DNA of 6,887 bases from Deltaproteobacteria bacterium (GCA_030604545.1 JAUVVS010000107.1:1-6887); one strand, 5' to 3'. Shown: positions 1 through 6,887, counted from the stretch's first letter. Numbers and translations are program-made. Notes: a model not told the origin generated them from the sequence alone.

Positions 1-599
1 ATGATGGCAAAATCTGCATAGTGCTCCTCTTCCATCATGGTTTCAAGATCGAATTCTATAAAGGAGAGTTTGATAAGCCGGCTGCTGTCTCTTAGAATCC
101 GCAGGTAAATTCCATTGGTAACGATAGCGTAAAGATGTTCAGTAATATTGATATATTCTTGCAAAAGCGCATGGGGTGACATCCGCGGGCCACTGTCAGA
201 TCTTTTTTTGTCTAAATTGTCATTAAATCCCATAACAAGAATAGGAAACCCCTCAAGGCTAGTGGCGCGATGACTGACGGCATAAGTTTTCCCATGCACT
301 ATTTCAGCTTTCGTCAATTCAATATCGTATCCCAATAACCCCAGAAGGGGTATGATCCAGAACTTCCGTGTCTCTGACGTTCCGTATTCATTTTCAGGCA
401 CTTTTTCTTTCTGCCTTTTGAATATTCGCCACATATCTTGCGCATCAGCCCATGCTCTTGCGATTTCATCTTTCACCTTGATTTTGGAGTCAAAACCAAA
501 GTCTTTATGGTGTTGGCCGGAAATATCCCCTTGCTCGATTTTATCAAGAATGTCTGCTGAAAGAATAGCGCCTTCTATGCGTATGGTGGTAAATTTCAT
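1..599 (-). CDS. Eco57I/PglX-like class I DNA methyltransferase, N-terminal 199 residues (partial)
   Basis: Third gene of the operon; it runs off the left edge, so only residues 1-199 are visible and no stop codon is seen. It starts at ATG 597-599, the furthest upstream possible start because TAG lies in frame at 603-605. Seen: a charged N-terminal part, then a run that from memory matches the N-terminal region of large (about 1000-1400 residue) Eco57I-type adenine methylases found beside DISARM and related helicases: WIIPLLGLLGYDIEL (81-95), YAVSHRA (106-112), SPHALLQEYIN (141-151), IVTNGIYLRILRDS (159-172) and IEFDLETMMEEEHYADF (181-197). The SAM-binding and NPPY catalytic motifs would lie beyond the edge, so catalysis is inferred. 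No PD-(D/E)XK nuclease signature is visible in these 199 residues. Likely role: N6-adenine methylation that marks host DNA as self, comparable to DrmMI. Alternative: a type IIG-like enzyme. The family call is fairly sure, the exact system less so. Confidence 0.82.
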   Translation of the reverse strand, partial: MKFTTIRIEGAILSADILDKIEQGDISGQHHKDFGFDSKIKVKDEIARAWADAQDMWRIFKRQKEKVPENEYGTSETRKFWIIPLLGLLGYDIELTKAEIVHGKTYAVSHRATSLEGFPILVMGFNDNLDKKRSDSGPRMSPHALLQEYINITEHLYAIVTNGIYLRILRDSSRLIKLSFIEFDLETMMEEEHYADFAI

Positions 600-614
600 A
601 ATCTATTAATTATA
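600..614 (-). promoter_or_regulatory. 15-base gap between SNF2 helicase and methylase, no clear ribosome binding site
   Basis: The gap after the SNF2-helicase stop (TAA, 615-617) is AT-only except for one G and holds two further stops in the same frame (TAA, then TAG at 603-605) before the methylase ATG. The only G-rich triplet nearby, GGA at 618-620, is 18 bases from the ATG, too far for a normal Shine-Dalgarno. Methylase translation therefore probably depends on coupling to ribosomes finishing the upstream gene. No hairpin or terminator is seen. Confidence 0.45.
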
Positions 615-3473
615 TTATCCAACTTTATTATCCGGCAGAAATATATATATCCCCATTAAATCCATGGGAAGAACAGGTTCGACAACCTTATACTTCTTTC
701 CGCCCATTACTTTTCTGAATCGTTCATGGGCTTCAATGAGAATTGAAGCTCTTTTAAGTGCAATTGTGTCAAATTCTTTTTGCATTTCCGGAAGGTCATT
801 CAATTCGTTTTCAAGAAAACTCTCCTTCGCCTGCGATGTAAGGTTTGAAGTCGGGAGAGCATCGGTTATTAAGCGATGTATTTCATCATTCGTTAAGATA
901 TGGTTATCTGCAAGAATCCCCCTATAACCCCATAAGAGCATCTCCTCGGCTACCAGTTGCTGAAAAAAATTCTTTTCTTCAATTACGTTCCTTGCTCTGA
1001 ATAAAAGCAAAGTGGTTTTGATTTTGACATCATGGCACCGTATAACGGCTGCCCTGGCAGGCCCATAGTCAGTCTTGCCGTTTATTGAATTTGCCATCAG
1101 ATAAAGGCATAACTGCTCAACAAAAATATGGTTTCGCCCAAGATAAATATAGCCTAAAGGAGTAGGTGAAAAAAAGCTGACTTTCAGTTGGCTGCCCGAA
1201 GGCAATGAACTTTTTAGAACATCCGGAAGGTTTGCAGTATATAAGATATACCCATTTATTTTTTTATCTTTGGTTATCTGAACCCCCAGAAGATAGCTTA
1301 GGGCTTCAGTAACAAATGATTCAACTGCTTTGGGATTTCCTATGGCTTCATCGGATTGTTTCAGGTCCTCTTCAATTTCAGTGGCCTTGATAGCATGTTG
1401 GGCGAATATTGTTCTTGAAGCTATCTCGCGGTTTGCCGCCTTTTCTATGGCTTTTGTGGCAATAATCTCCTTTTCTTTTACTTCATCAACTTCATTAAAA
1501 AGGGTAAGCTGCTTTCGGGTTGGAGTCATTTTTATTTTCTTGGCTGACTGAGTATCAGAAATAATCGCCTGAAGCACTGAATCCATAAGTGACTGGCTAT
1601 CTTCGGGGAAGGGAATGGAGATGTCGGTAGATCTTCTTATTTCATGAACCTTTCTTAAAAGAACTTTCAGAATTACACCATCAATTGGATTATTCTTTCC
1701 ATAGAAAAGAAAGGCCTTAACATTTTTCGCGCGTTGACCATAACGGTCAATTCTCCCCTCTCGCTGTTCTAATCGATTAGGGTTCCAGGGCAGGTCATAA
1801 TGAAAAACTGCGGTGAACTGCTCCTGTAAATTTATGCCTTCACTCATACAATCGGTTGCAACCAAAACTTTTTTCCTTGAGGACTTCATATCATCTATTC
1901 TTGATTTTCTGACTTCATCAGGGTCTTCACTGGTAACAACTTGAATATTAATATTACCTTCCGGTTCAAGCTCTGTTTTGAGGATTTCGCCAAGATAATT
2001 GGCAGTTTTAATGAAACGGCAAAAAATTATTGGATTATATCCCTCCTTTAGCCATTGTTTTATGATTTCCACTGTTTGGGATGCTTTGAAATCGTTTTCT
2101 ATCCCATGAAGCTCACCTAGCTGCACGGCAAATTTATTCAGCCTTCTGTTTTCACTATCAGTCCAATCTGTTTTACTGATGATATTAATAGGTGTATAGT
2201 CTTTAGCGCTATCATAATCATCATCCATCAAGGGATTGGTTTCCCTGCCGTTCATTTCGAGGGTATCGTCATCATGCCCCTTGTTTATTCTGTTTTTTAT
2301 CATTTCTAATCCGGCAGCAGGGCTGGACATAACACCCCGGAGCAATGCCAATGCAGACCAATATCTTAATCGTTTTCGTCCCCCATGGGAGTCTTCGCTT
2401 GTTGTTAAACCAAGAGCAAAAGCAAGAATATCAAGATAAAATTGAGCATATTTTTCCGACAAAGAATAGGGAAATTCTCCGGCATCCCTTTTGGGAAAAG
2501 GGGTATCTTCATTCATCCACTTTTGGACATCGGCTCGTCTTCTTTGAACGTAGTATTTTGCTACTTCTCTGCGCTGGGTTTGGGCGGCATCGGGAAGGTC
2601 AATATATAAAAAGCCCGGCTTTACTAATCCTAAAAGTGAACTAAATTGTTCTGCTTTTCCGCTGTGTGGAGTGGCCGTCAAATAAATCATATGCTGATTT
2701 GTTTTTTGAGAAATATCTTTAATTAAATGGTATCGCTGCTGTTGCGCAGATTTAGCCCCTAGGGGATTTGTACAGGTATGTACTTCATCAACGATTACCA
2801 GTTCCGGGCACTCCTGGATAAAGACCTGCCTTCTCTGGTCTGATTTAATATAATCAACAGAGATGATTTGATAGGGATAATGATAAAAGACACTCGTATC
2901 ACCCTGAATTTCCCGGTCTAAGCGTGCCTGGGTATTTGATCGTATAATGACGGCATCAATACCGAATTTGTCCTTTAGTTCCATATGCCACTGCTCACAC
3001 AAATGTGGGAGAACAATAATAGCGAATCGGCTTATTTCTTTACGATCTAATAGCTCTTTTAATATCAATAAGGCTTCTATTGTCTTTCCCACGCCAACAT
3101 CATCAGCAATCAATAGACGAATAGGGCCATCCTGCCTAAGTGCCATAATAAGCGGCACCATCTGATATGATCTTGGCCGAAAGGAAAGTTTCGCTAAACA
3201 CCTGAAAGGGCCTGCTCCATTTCGAAAAGACAATCGACAGGCATTATATAATAATCGTGCGGAAGTTATGTCGCCAAGATCAGTGGCTGTAGGGAGAGGA
3301 AATTCAGTTGACTCAATTTTATCTTCGGCAAAAGCAAGAGGCAGATAAATGCCGGTAATTTCATCTTCACTCCCGCCAAGGGGTTTCAGCAATACCAAAT
3401 CGGCGTTATTTGACGGCAAGACTACCCATTCTCTATTTCTGACAGTGACCAAGGAGCCCGCTTTATATTTCAT
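615..3473 (-). CDS. DrmD-like SNF2-family DNA helicase/translocase, complete (952 aa)
   Basis: Cytoplasmic superfamily 2 ATPase expected to move along double-stranded DNA. An N-terminal module (VRNREWVVLP 11-20, LLKPLGGSEDEITG 28-41) is typical of SNF2 helicases of the DISARM type. Helicase motifs follow in order: PRSYQ (100-104), Walker A DDVGVGKT (124-131), VLPHLCEQW (154-162), Walker B DEVH (229-232), LTATPHSG (265-272), then an acidic linker (about 395-425). The second RecA domain has IIFCRF (482-487), VATDCMSEGINLQ (538-550) and the arginine-finger motif QREGRIDRYGQ (570-580). All key residues look intact. The C-terminal part (about 700-952) has RNHIFVEQL (780-788) and TTLLLFRAR (820-828), also familiar from this family. 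A QLTLF pentapeptide sits at 655-659. Start: ATG 9 bases after the stop of the upstream gene, in frame with that stop, so no earlier start exists. Family length is normal. DrmD of class 1 DISARM is the best match; a DrmD relative in a different defence locus is the alternative. Confidence 0.9.
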   Translation of the reverse strand: MKYKAGSLVTVRNREWVVLPSNNADLVLLKPLGGSEDEITGIYLPLAFAEDKIESTEFPLPTATDLGDITSARLLYNACRLSFRNGAGPFRCLAKLSFRPRSYQMVPLIMALRQDGPIRLLIADDVGVGKTIEALLILKELLDRKEISRFAIIVLPHLCEQWHMELKDKFGIDAVIIRSNTQARLDREIQGDTSVFYHYPYQIISVDYIKSDQRRQVFIQECPELVIVDEVHTCTNPLGAKSAQQQRYHLIKDISQKTNQHMIYLTATPHSGKAEQFSSLLGLVKPGFLYIDLPDAAQTQRREVAKYYVQRRRADVQKWMNEDTPFPKRDAGEFPYSLSEKYAQFYLDILAFALGLTTSEDSHGGRKRLRYWSALALLRGVMSSPAAGLEMIKNRINKGHDDDTLEMNGRETNPLMDDDYDSAKDYTPINIISKTDWTDSENRRLNKFAVQLGELHGIENDFKASQTVEIIKQWLKEGYNPIIFCRFIKTANYLGEILKTELEPEGNINIQVVTSEDPDEVRKSRIDDMKSSRKKVLVATDCMSEGINLQEQFTAVFHYDLPWNPNRLEQREGRIDRYGQRAKNVKAFLFYGKNNPIDGVILKVLLRKVHEIRRSTDISIPFPEDSQSLMDSVLQAIISDTQSAKKIKMTPTRKQLTLFNEVDEVKEKEIIATKAIEKAANREIASRTIFAQHAIKATEIEEDLKQSDEAIGNPKAVESFVTEALSYLLGVQITKDKKINGYILYTANLPDVLKSSLPSGSQLKVSFFSPTPLGYIYLGRNHIFVEQLCLYLMANSINGKTDYGPARAAVIRCHDVKIKTTLLLFRARNVIEEKNFFQQLVAEEMLLWGYRGILADNHILTNDEIHRLITDALPTSNLTSQAKESFLENELNDLPEMQKEFDTIALKRASILIEAHERFRKVMGGKKYKVVEPVLPMDLMGIYIFLPDNKVG

Positions 3474-3485
3474 ATACCATACCTA
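3474..3485 (-). promoter_or_regulatory. Shine-Dalgarno site and gene junction before the SNF2 helicase
   Basis: Reading the minus strand, the stop TAG of the DUF1998 helicase (3483-3485) runs into GTATGGTAT and then the ATG at 3471-3473. The bases TAGGT (3481-3485) form a short Shine-Dalgarno sequence eight bases from the ATG, and it overlaps the upstream stop codon. Termination and re-initiation are thus likely coupled, which would keep the two motor proteins in a fixed ratio. The match is only four to five bases, so strength is uncertain. Confidence 0.55.
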
Positions 3486-6400
3486 TTTTACCTTTTTAAA
3501 AATGTCAGCTCTTTTGGCAATTATTTCTTCAAGATGATCCTTATAGTAATAAACAAATACCTGATCGCCTCTATTTAAAATGGCATTCCTCTGTTCTTTA
3601 TCTTTTTGTCTGGTATCAGGATTATCATGGGGTGTCCCGTCACAAAAGACCCAAACATCGGGTTCATAAAAAAAATCAGGTTGGCAGTAAATGCCGTCAA
3701 CTGTTTTTTGACAAGCATCTGGTAAGCGTAATCCATTTTTATAAAGGCATTTAATAAATGCAAGTTCTGTAGAAGAATGAGGATCAATTCCTTCTAACAT
3801 ATGTTGATAATGCTTGTCATAATCGCCGTATGCAGGATTTGAAATGATTTCAATGTCGCAAATATTAAGTTTTTCCAAGGCATCCTTAATTTCAAACCTA
3901 TTAATAACATCATGATATCTTTGATTATAATAACTCAAAAGATCATTATATGAGGCCTCATCCTCATAACTTTTGTCATCAAAGCGGCATATTTTAATAG
4001 CTTCAGACACAATATCCTTAAATACGTATTTATCTTCAATAAATTGCGACAAGATTCCAAGACTTCCCTCTGAAGCTTCATAGAGGAAAATATTGGGCTG
4101 CTGATCATCTCCCATTAATTCAGCTCCAATTTCATTTGATTCAATCTGGAAAACATTTTCTACAGCGCGCTTGAGTGCATATTGAAGTGTAATAACACCA
4201 GCCGGAGTGAGTGCCAGGGATTTAATGGGCTCTATATAGAGCGCATCAGCCGTATCATAGGTAATAAGTGTTATTCTTTTTGCTTCCTCTTCAGATTGAT
4301 TATTCTCATCCTGTTTTTCTTTTTTCCATCTGCCGGATTTCAAACCCATCAAAAATCCCTTTTCTTTTGATCTTCTCCATTTTTTATTGATCTGAATTAA
4401 GCGCGCTGAAGGTAAAAATTTAATATTCAAAAACGGTTCGCCATCGTTTTTGACAATGCCGCAGTGCATCATATCCATCCTACCGCCAGGCATGGAAAAA
4501 TATGTTTTTATCTCAAATCCCCGTGATAATCTTTCTTCTTCTTCACATGATATTCTATCAATTTCCCTGGTCCTGGTTTCGCTCATTTCAAGAAGATCAA
4601 TATATATTTCTTTATTAGTTCCTCCGGCAAGCGATACGTTGCTAAACGGACAAATTTCATAATCATATTCATCATCCATTAAAAGATATCCTGAATTCAG
4701 GCTAATTTTAGCCTTTTTTAAATTCAGATCCGCTTCTCTGATCAATAGCTGTTCAATCTGATATTTTGAACCATTATGATATATTCTATTGCGCGGGCCA
4801 AATTCTCTCAAAGCAATAAATCTTGATCTTGAAATATATTCACCGGAATCGCCAATAGGTATATAAGTCCTGATAGGTAGCCGTGTAAAATTATAGCCCG
4901 GCAAAAACCCCTCTGCTGCCAGATACCGATAGGAATAAAATTCAGATAAACTACTAAAGGATATTTTATTAATTAATAGATCTCTCTGCCTTATTGCCTG
5001 TGCTACATTCCTTCTGGCTTCCTTCATTTCATCTGAATTACTTAAATAAATCCCGCTTTCAATTGTCCTATTGGCATCAACCATTTGTTTCTGAACAGAG
5101 GTATATAATCTTCTCCACCTATCCAATGAATGGTTTAAATTACCGGGCGCTGAATTAATAACTTTATATATCCAGTCTTCATTTAGCCACGTTAAAGTTC
5201 CTTTAGATTTTAGGTCATTGACTACTTTTTCAAATATATATTTAATCGTATTTTTTGCTTCCCTGTCTAAATTCAGATATTCCTGAACCTCAGGCTTAAG
5301 CGGCAGATTGTTGTTATTTTTTTCACATAACAGGTCGAGTAAGCTCTGATTAAGCTCGCTCAAATTAACTTTTGATAAATAAACTGCGTTCAAATGTGTT
5401 TCTAACAACTCCTGATTCGATAGATCAATTTTGGGCGGTGCAACAACACCTGAAACCAGATCAGCCGCATGATTAAAGTAATGAATATCATGAGGTGAAT
5501 ATACAGAACAGCTCGTAAATATTAACGCCGCTTGCCCGCTTCTTCCCGCACGGCCGCTTCTCTGAGCATAATTTGCCGGATTCGGCGGCACATTCCGCAT
5601 ATGAACAACATTTAAATCAGCTATATCAATTCCAAGTTCCATGGTAGGGGAACAAAATAATGCACTATATTCACCACTCTTGAATTTTTCTTCTCGTTCT
5701 ATTCTGTCTTCATTGCCTAACTGGCCGGTATGTTCTCTTCCAATAATTTTTTTCTTATTCCTAAAATCCGTTTTATATAGTTTTTGATAAAATGTATTGG
5801 GTCTTTGCCTGTATAATTTGTAAGATCTAATTTTCACATAGTCTTGTATTACATTTTTTTCATCGCCCAGTTTCCATAAAACCTGGTCCACTCTGAGCTG
5901 ATATAGGTTTGTTTCTTCATTAAGCCGATTTTTGGCTATGGTTTCTTTCAACCAGCCGGCATCTGTTAGTAGGTGCAATAATATCTTAATGAAATCAGCA
6001 TACTCTTCTTTTTTGAATTGTAACCCTATATTTTTAGCTTCATGCTTTAAATATTTCCCCAAGGCACTTGTCGGGCCAAGGCTTTTCCAAAAAATGCCAA
6101 AACCTCTTTTTAATGGTTCATATCCCATTTTAACAGGAACTACTATGTCTTCATTCTTATCAAATTTCCATGGCGGCCTTAATCTTTCTTTAATCATTTT
6201 ATTTTTTTCATTAATGGCACTGGGAGTCAAATATTCTTCACTATATAAGGCATAAGATTTTCTAAAAAAATCTAAAATCTGGCTGACGATTTCTATGCGC
6301 TTTTCATAAGGGACTTGATTCAGTAATGGGATGTCCTGCCAACTTTCATCAAAAGAGCAATTTTCCTCTAAATGCTTATAGTTTATTGTTAATAAGGCAC

Positions 6401-6887
6401 ATTGCTCTAAGTTCGGTAATATCACGCGCCAACTGTGTTTTAAATCATATAAGGCACGGTACATTAAATAATTTTTCAGAGCAGTTTCATTGTCCTTTAT
6501 TGCACTCGGGAATTTTGTTGACGGGTTCGCTGCATACTCTTCAGAGGGTAAAGCAAGGGCTTCCATAATCGCCTGATCAAGATTCGAAAAATCCCGGATA
6601 TTATATTTTTTAAGGGCTTGATAGATGCCGGATCTTAGCTGGATAACCTTTATGGTATCATTAAAATGTCCTGCCTGGAAAGCGGCGTCTTGTCGATTAT
6701 CCGTAAAGCTCAGAAGTTTCTGATCTTTTTCTTGAAAACCATGCTGGGCAAGCTGGTTTAATACAGCATATGCTAATACAGTCGTTGACGTACTGCGCCC
6801 CTCGCTTCCTAACCGTGTCAATTTTGTGGCTTCATTAGTTTTAGGGTCGTATATCGCACCACAGGTAGGATCAAATAGAAGTTTAGC
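3483..6887 (-). CDS. Large DUF1998-type DEAD/DEAH helicase with C-terminal Vsr-like nuclease domain (5' partial, 1134 residues visible)
   Basis: First visible gene; its start, ATP-binding Walker A and DEAD-type box lie beyond the right edge. Residues are numbered from the edge (codon 6885-6887 = 1). The frame is open to the edge and family-like sequence precedes the first internal TTG (6819-6821), so that codon is not the start. Seen: FTDNRQDAAFQAGHFND (61-77), a roughly 300-residue insertion, EHTGQ (385-389), motif V CSPTMELGIDI (412-422), RNVPPNPANYAQ (431-442) and motif VI QRSGRAGRSGQ (442-452), SPHD (464-467), RISCEEEER (778-786), the DUF1998 signature LYEASEGSLG (935-944) and LLSYYNQ (983-989). 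The end (1038-1116) has a Vsr/DUF559-like fold. Known relatives are MrfA/YprA, DruE of Druantia and DrmA plus DrmB of DISARM, all DNA helicases or defence proteins. Here the helicase and DUF1998 parts are one chain. Several zinc-binding cysteines seem missing. Likely role: ATP-driven DNA unwinding or translocation feeding the nuclease. Family call is sure; nuclease activity is inferred. Confidence 0.9.
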   Translation of the reverse strand, partial: AKLLFDPTCGAIYDPKTNEATKLTRLGSEGRSTSTTVLAYAVLNQLAQHGFQEKDQKLLSFTDNRQDAAFQAGHFNDTIKVIQLRSGIYQALKKYNIRDFSNLDQAIMEALALPSEEYAANPSTKFPSAIKDNETALKNYLMYRALYDLKHSWRVILPNLEQCALLTINYKHLEENCSFDESWQDIPLLNQVPYEKRIEIVSQILDFFRKSYALYSEEYLTPSAINEKNKMIKERLRPPWKFDKNEDIVVPVKMGYEPLKRGFGIFWKSLGPTSALGKYLKHEAKNIGLQFKKEEYADFIKILLHLLTDAGWLKETIAKNRLNEETNLYQLRVDQVLWKLGDEKNVIQDYVKIRSYKLYRQRPNTFYQKLYKTDFRNKKKIIGREHTGQLGNEDRIEREEKFKSGEYSALFCSPTMELGIDIADLNVVHMRNVPPNPANYAQRSGRAGRSGQAALIFTSCSVYSPHDIHYFNHAADLVSGVVAPPKIDLSNQELLETHLNAVYLSKVNLSELNQSLLDLLCEKNNNNLPLKPEVQEYLNLDREAKNTIKYIFEKVVNDLKSKGTLTWLNEDWIYKVINSAPGNLNHSLDRWRRLYTSVQKQMVDANRTIESGIYLSNSDEMKEARRNVAQAIRQRDLLINKISFSSLSEFYSYRYLAAEGFLPGYNFTRLPIRTYIPIGDSGEYISRSRFIALREFGPRNRIYHNGSKYQIEQLLIREADLNLKKAKISLNSGYLLMDDEYDYEICPFSNVSLAGGTNKEIYIDLLEMSETRTREIDRISCEEEERLSRGFEIKTYFSMPGGRMDMMHCGIVKNDGEPFLNIKFLPSARLIQINKKWRRSKEKGFLMGLKSGRWKKEKQDENNQSEEEAKRITLITYDTADALYIEPIKSLALTPAGVITLQYALKRAVENVFQIESNEIGAELMGDDQQPNIFLYEASEGSLGILSQFIEDKYVFKDIVSEAIKICRFDDKSYEDEASYNDLLSYYNQRYHDVINRFEIKDALEKLNICDIEIISNPAYGDYDKHYQHMLEGIDPHSSTELAFIKCLYKNGLRLPDACQKTVDGIYCQPDFFYEPDVWVFCDGTPHDNPDTRQKDKEQRNAILNRGDQVFVYYYKDHLEEIIAKRADIFKKVK
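3540..3776 (-). other. Vsr/DUF559 (PD-(D/E)XK-like) nuclease domain at the C-terminus of the DUF1998 helicase
   Basis: A module of about 80 residues (1038-1116 of the visible chain). Seen: an N-terminal helix with Glu at 1041 (STELAFIKCLYKNGL), then CQPDFFY with Asp1071, a beta strand VWVFCDGTPHD with Asp1083 and His1087, a downstream D..QR helix with Arg1100, and GDQVFVYYY. This spacing is that of Vsr mismatch endonuclease and DUF559 proteins (helix Glu, PDF, hydrophobic strand ending xDG..H, D..R, strand). The position holding Glu in many DUF559 proteins is Phe1081 here, as in the Vsr strand IFVHG, so the Vsr-type active site is the better model. Assignment rests on pattern memory, without a profile search. 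Confidence 0.65.

Noticed and set aside
352..609. Plus-strand open frame of 85 codons at the left end
   Set aside because: It lies almost wholly antisense to the methylase reading frame, which has clear family motifs. The plus-strand product has no recognisable pattern and no good ribosome binding site.
600..617. Terminator or promoter between the SNF2 and methylase genes
   Set aside because: The gap is 15 bases, has no inverted repeat, and is too short for an independent promoter; a single operon transcript is simpler.
2345..2644. Plus-strand open frame of 99 codons
   Set aside because: Antisense to the SNF2 helicase between its two RecA domains; low-complexity product with no motif.
2778..2789. 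DEVH instead of DEAH in the SNF2 Walker B box, as a sign of inactivation
   Set aside because: The catalytic Asp and Glu and the His are kept, and the third position varies among superfamily 2 helicases, so activity should not be lost.
3575..3787. Minus-strand 70-codon frame overlapping the Vsr-like domain
   Set aside because: A different frame inside the last part of the helicase gene; the main frame carries the nuclease-like motifs, and this one shows none.
5932..6255. Plus-strand open frame of 107 codons, the longest on that strand
   Set aside because: Antisense to the insertion region of the DUF1998 helicase, with a Ser/Phe/Leu-rich product typical of antisense frames. Because that insertion is the least recognisable part of the helicase, this was considered longest, but the minus frame is continuous through it and links two sets of helicase motifs.
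6819..6821. TTG as start of the DUF1998 helicase
   Set aside because: The frame stays open for 22 more codons to the window edge with family-like sequence (FDPTCGAIYDP), and the essential first RecA domain must lie upstream, so the gene is simply cut by the window.
1..6887. tRNA or rRNA genes, CRISPR array, insertion sequence or attachment-site repeats
   Set aside because: Nearly every base is within three long coding frames; no regularly spaced repeats, inverted terminal repeats or transposase motifs were seen by eye.

Overview
The window is a fragment of a tightly packed minus-strand operon and contains essentially nothing else. Transcription runs from right to left. Three large genes follow each other with 9-base and 15-base gaps: (1) the C-terminal 1134 residues of a very large DUF1998-type DEAD/DEAH helicase that ends in a Vsr/DUF559-like nuclease fold (3483..6887, start beyond the right edge); (2) a complete 952-residue SNF2-family helicase of the DrmD type (615..3473); (3) the N-terminal 199 residues of an Eco57I/PglX-like adenine-specific DNA methylase (1..599, end beyond the left edge). 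All three lie in the same reading frame.

Helicase, SNF2 helicase and methylase together are the signature of a DNA-modification-based anti-phage locus. The closest named relative is class 1 DISARM (drmD, drmMI, drmA, drmB, drmC). Two points differ from textbook DISARM. The DrmA-like helicase and DrmB-like DUF1998 parts appear to be one polypeptide. A Vsr-like nuclease module sits on its C-terminus, possibly taking the role that the phospholipase-D protein DrmC has in DISARM. A drmC-like gene could still lie outside the window. The inferred division of labour is that the methylase marks self DNA, while the two motors and the nuclease recognise and destroy unmarked DNA.

The host cannot be named. 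The DNA is moderately AT-rich. In lines counted by hand, genes 2 and 3 are about 42% G+C and gene 1 about 33%. ATG starts and a modest Shine-Dalgarno site before gene 2 fit a bacterium, although an archaeon is not excluded. There are no RNA genes, mobile-element genes, CRISPR repeats, terminators or non-coding stretches over 20 bases, so the operon promoter and any terminator lie outside the window.
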